From Marinomonas gallaica (lineage in GTDB: Bacteria > Pseudomonadota > Gammaproteobacteria > Pseudomonadales > Marinomonadaceae): a DNA stretch of 64,000 bases. This document shows positions 62,888 to 64,000 of the stretch, piece by piece. The notes under the pieces are model-generated. The model made no database searches. It had not been told where the DNA came from and saw nothing but the letters and a program-made list of their open reading frames with translations. Position 1 is the first letter of the stretch; every line of letters begins with the position of its first letter. The position numbers and the translations under genes were made by a program. The stretch is from NCBI RefSeq assembly GCF_001639745.1, contig NZ_LTAX01000012.1:1-64000 (forward strand), given 5' to 3'.

Positions 62888-64000
62888 TGAATCTTCTAGG
62901 TAAATTGTCTTGGGATGCGATCCCTCATGACCCAATTGTCCTAGTTACCCTTGCTATCGTAGCGATTGGTGGCGCGGCATTGTTCGTGTTCATGACGTTG
63001 GCGAAGAAATGGGGCTGGCTATGGCGTGAATGGTTGACGTCTGTCGACCACAAACGTTTGGGTATCATGTACATCATTCTTGCGTTAGTAATGCTGGTCC
63101 GTGGTTTCGCGGATGCCATTATGATGCGTACACAGCTCGCTGTGGCAACCAATGGTTCGGAAGGTTACTTACCACCGCACCACTATGACCAGATCTTTAC
63201 GGCACACGGTGTCATCATGATCATCTTTATGGCGATGCCATTTATGATCGGTTTGATGAACATTATCGTGCCACTACAGATCGGTGCGCGTGACGTTGCC
63301 TTCCCATTCCTGAACAACCTATCTTTCTGGTTGGCAGTGTCTGGTGCGTTGCTAGTAAACATCTCTCTAGGTCTTGGTGAATTCGCGATGACAGGTTGGG
63401 TAGCTTACCCACCATTGTCAGGACTTGAATTCAGTCCGGGAACCGGGGTGGATTACTACATATGGGCGCTGCAGATATCCGGTATCGGTACCACTCTAAC
63501 GGGTGTGAACTTCTTAGTCACTGTACTTAAGATGCGTGCACCGGGCATGAAGTTGATGGAAATGCCTATCTTTACTTGGACCTGTACTTGGGCCAACGTA
63601 TTGATCGTAGCGTCTTTCCCGATCCTGACGGCTGCGCTAGCCATGTTGACGCTTGACCGTTACTTGGATTTCCACTTCTTCACTAACGACCTTGGCGGGA
63701 ACTCGATGATGTATATCAACTTGTTCTGGGCATGGGGTCACCCTGAAGTATATATCCTAGTACTGCCAGCATTTGGTATGTTCTCGGAAATCGTATCGAC
63801 TTTCTCGGGTAAGCGATTATTCGGCCACAAGTCAATGATTTACGCCTCCGGTGTTATATCGCTTCTAGGCTTTATCGTATGGCTGCATCACTTCTTTACC
63901 ATGGGGTCGAGCGCGAACGTTAACGCCTTCTTCGGTATCATGACGATGATCATCGCGATTCCGACTGGTGTGAAGCTGTTCAACTGGCTATTTACTATGT
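62887..64000 (+). CDS. cyoB: Cytochrome bo3 ubiquinol oxidase subunit I, cut by window edge
   Basis: Open from ATG 62887 to the window end, 371 codons of an expected 660 or so. Shows [12 protein letters not shown], the heme-ligand helix with [19 protein letters not shown], and [17 protein letters not shown] containing the His-Tyr pair of the CuB site, followed by [10 protein letters not shown] with two further CuB His. It is the catalytic, proton-pumping heme-copper subunit. cyoC, D and E presumably follow outside the window. Confidence 0.95.
   Translation, partial: MNLLGKLSWDAIPHDPIVLVTLAIVAIGGAALFVFMTLAKKWGWLWREWLTSVDHKRLGIMYIILALVMLVRGFADAIMMRTQLAVATNGSEGYLPPHHYDQIFTAHGVIMIIFMAMPFMIGLMNIIVPLQIGARDVAFPFLNNLSFWLAVSGALLVNISLGLGEFAMTGWVAYPPLSGLEFSPGTGVDYYIWALQISGIGTTLTGVNFLVTVLKMRAPGMKLMEMPIFTWTCTWANVLIVASFPILTAALAMLTLDRYLDFHFFTNDLGGNSMMYINLFWAWGHPEVYILVLPAFGMFSEIVSTFSGKRLFGHKSMIYASGVISLLGFIVWLHHFFTMGSSANVNAFFGIMTMIIAIPTGVKLFNWLFTM

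Overview
The window looks like chromosome of a marine gammaproteobacterium. Gene content (choline-sulfate use, urea transport plus urease, arsJ-type arsenic resistance, a cyo oxidase, many LysR and MocR regulators) fits an Oceanospirillales/Marinomonas-like organism. That assignment is inference from gene families, not from a marker gene. No rRNA, tRNA or CRISPR array was seen.

Layout. 0.3-4 kb: choline-sulfate use (choX, betC and a divergent LysR regulator). 4-13 kb: two MocR regulators, a Fur-box-linked TPR-like protein, a secreted serine hydrolase with a DUF3237 partner, a LuxR regulator, a Tat-exported multicopper oxidase and a PQ-loop-like membrane protein. 13-18 kb: an EamA exporter, a lone KAP-family P-loop NTPase beside REP-like DNA, and glutathione-dependent formaldehyde dehydrogenase with a divergent LysR. 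18-22 kb: a sucrose phosphorylase locus (MFS transporter, phosphorylase, LacI repressor) with a perfect 18-bp operator. 22-24 kb: a Zur-box-controlled G3E GTPase, a small RHH protein and PhnA/YjdM. 24.4-36 kb: a complete urea module, urtABCDE-ureDABCEFG-hupE/ureJ. 36-40.5 kb: a 1159-residue hybrid kinase whose input domain is an NCS1-type permease, translationally overlapped by a LuxR-type response regulator. 40.6-46.2 kb: signalling and accessory genes, including an EVE gene with an in-frame stop and an antitoxin whose toxin is a stub. 46.2-50.4 kb: the ars operon arsR-arsP-thioredoxin-GAPDH-arsJ. 51.6-54.3 kb: an AT-rich accessory patch with a small secreted Cys protein, a decayed IS30 and two tandem copies of a cassette made of a gene tail, a membrane protein and a terminator, read here as orphan immunity genes. 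54.4-61 kb: an old-yellow-enzyme reductase, small transporters, a DgcZ-like zinc-sensing diguanylate cyclase and an orphan extracytoplasmic binding protein, with a perfect 31-bp Zur palindrome that has no obvious target gene. 61.4-64 kb: start of the cyo operon (cyoA, and cyoB cut by the window edge).

Most notable: (1) the permease-kinase and its regulator directly behind the urea/urease genes, with an orphan perfect palindrome in front of urtA; (2) two copies of a three-way-junction DNA/RNA element between ureF and ureG whose outer stems differ by compensatory changes, plus a different element of the same architecture inside the ars operon; (3) the duplicated tail-plus-membrane-protein cassette; (4) the orphan Zur palindrome near a zinc-sensing cyclase.
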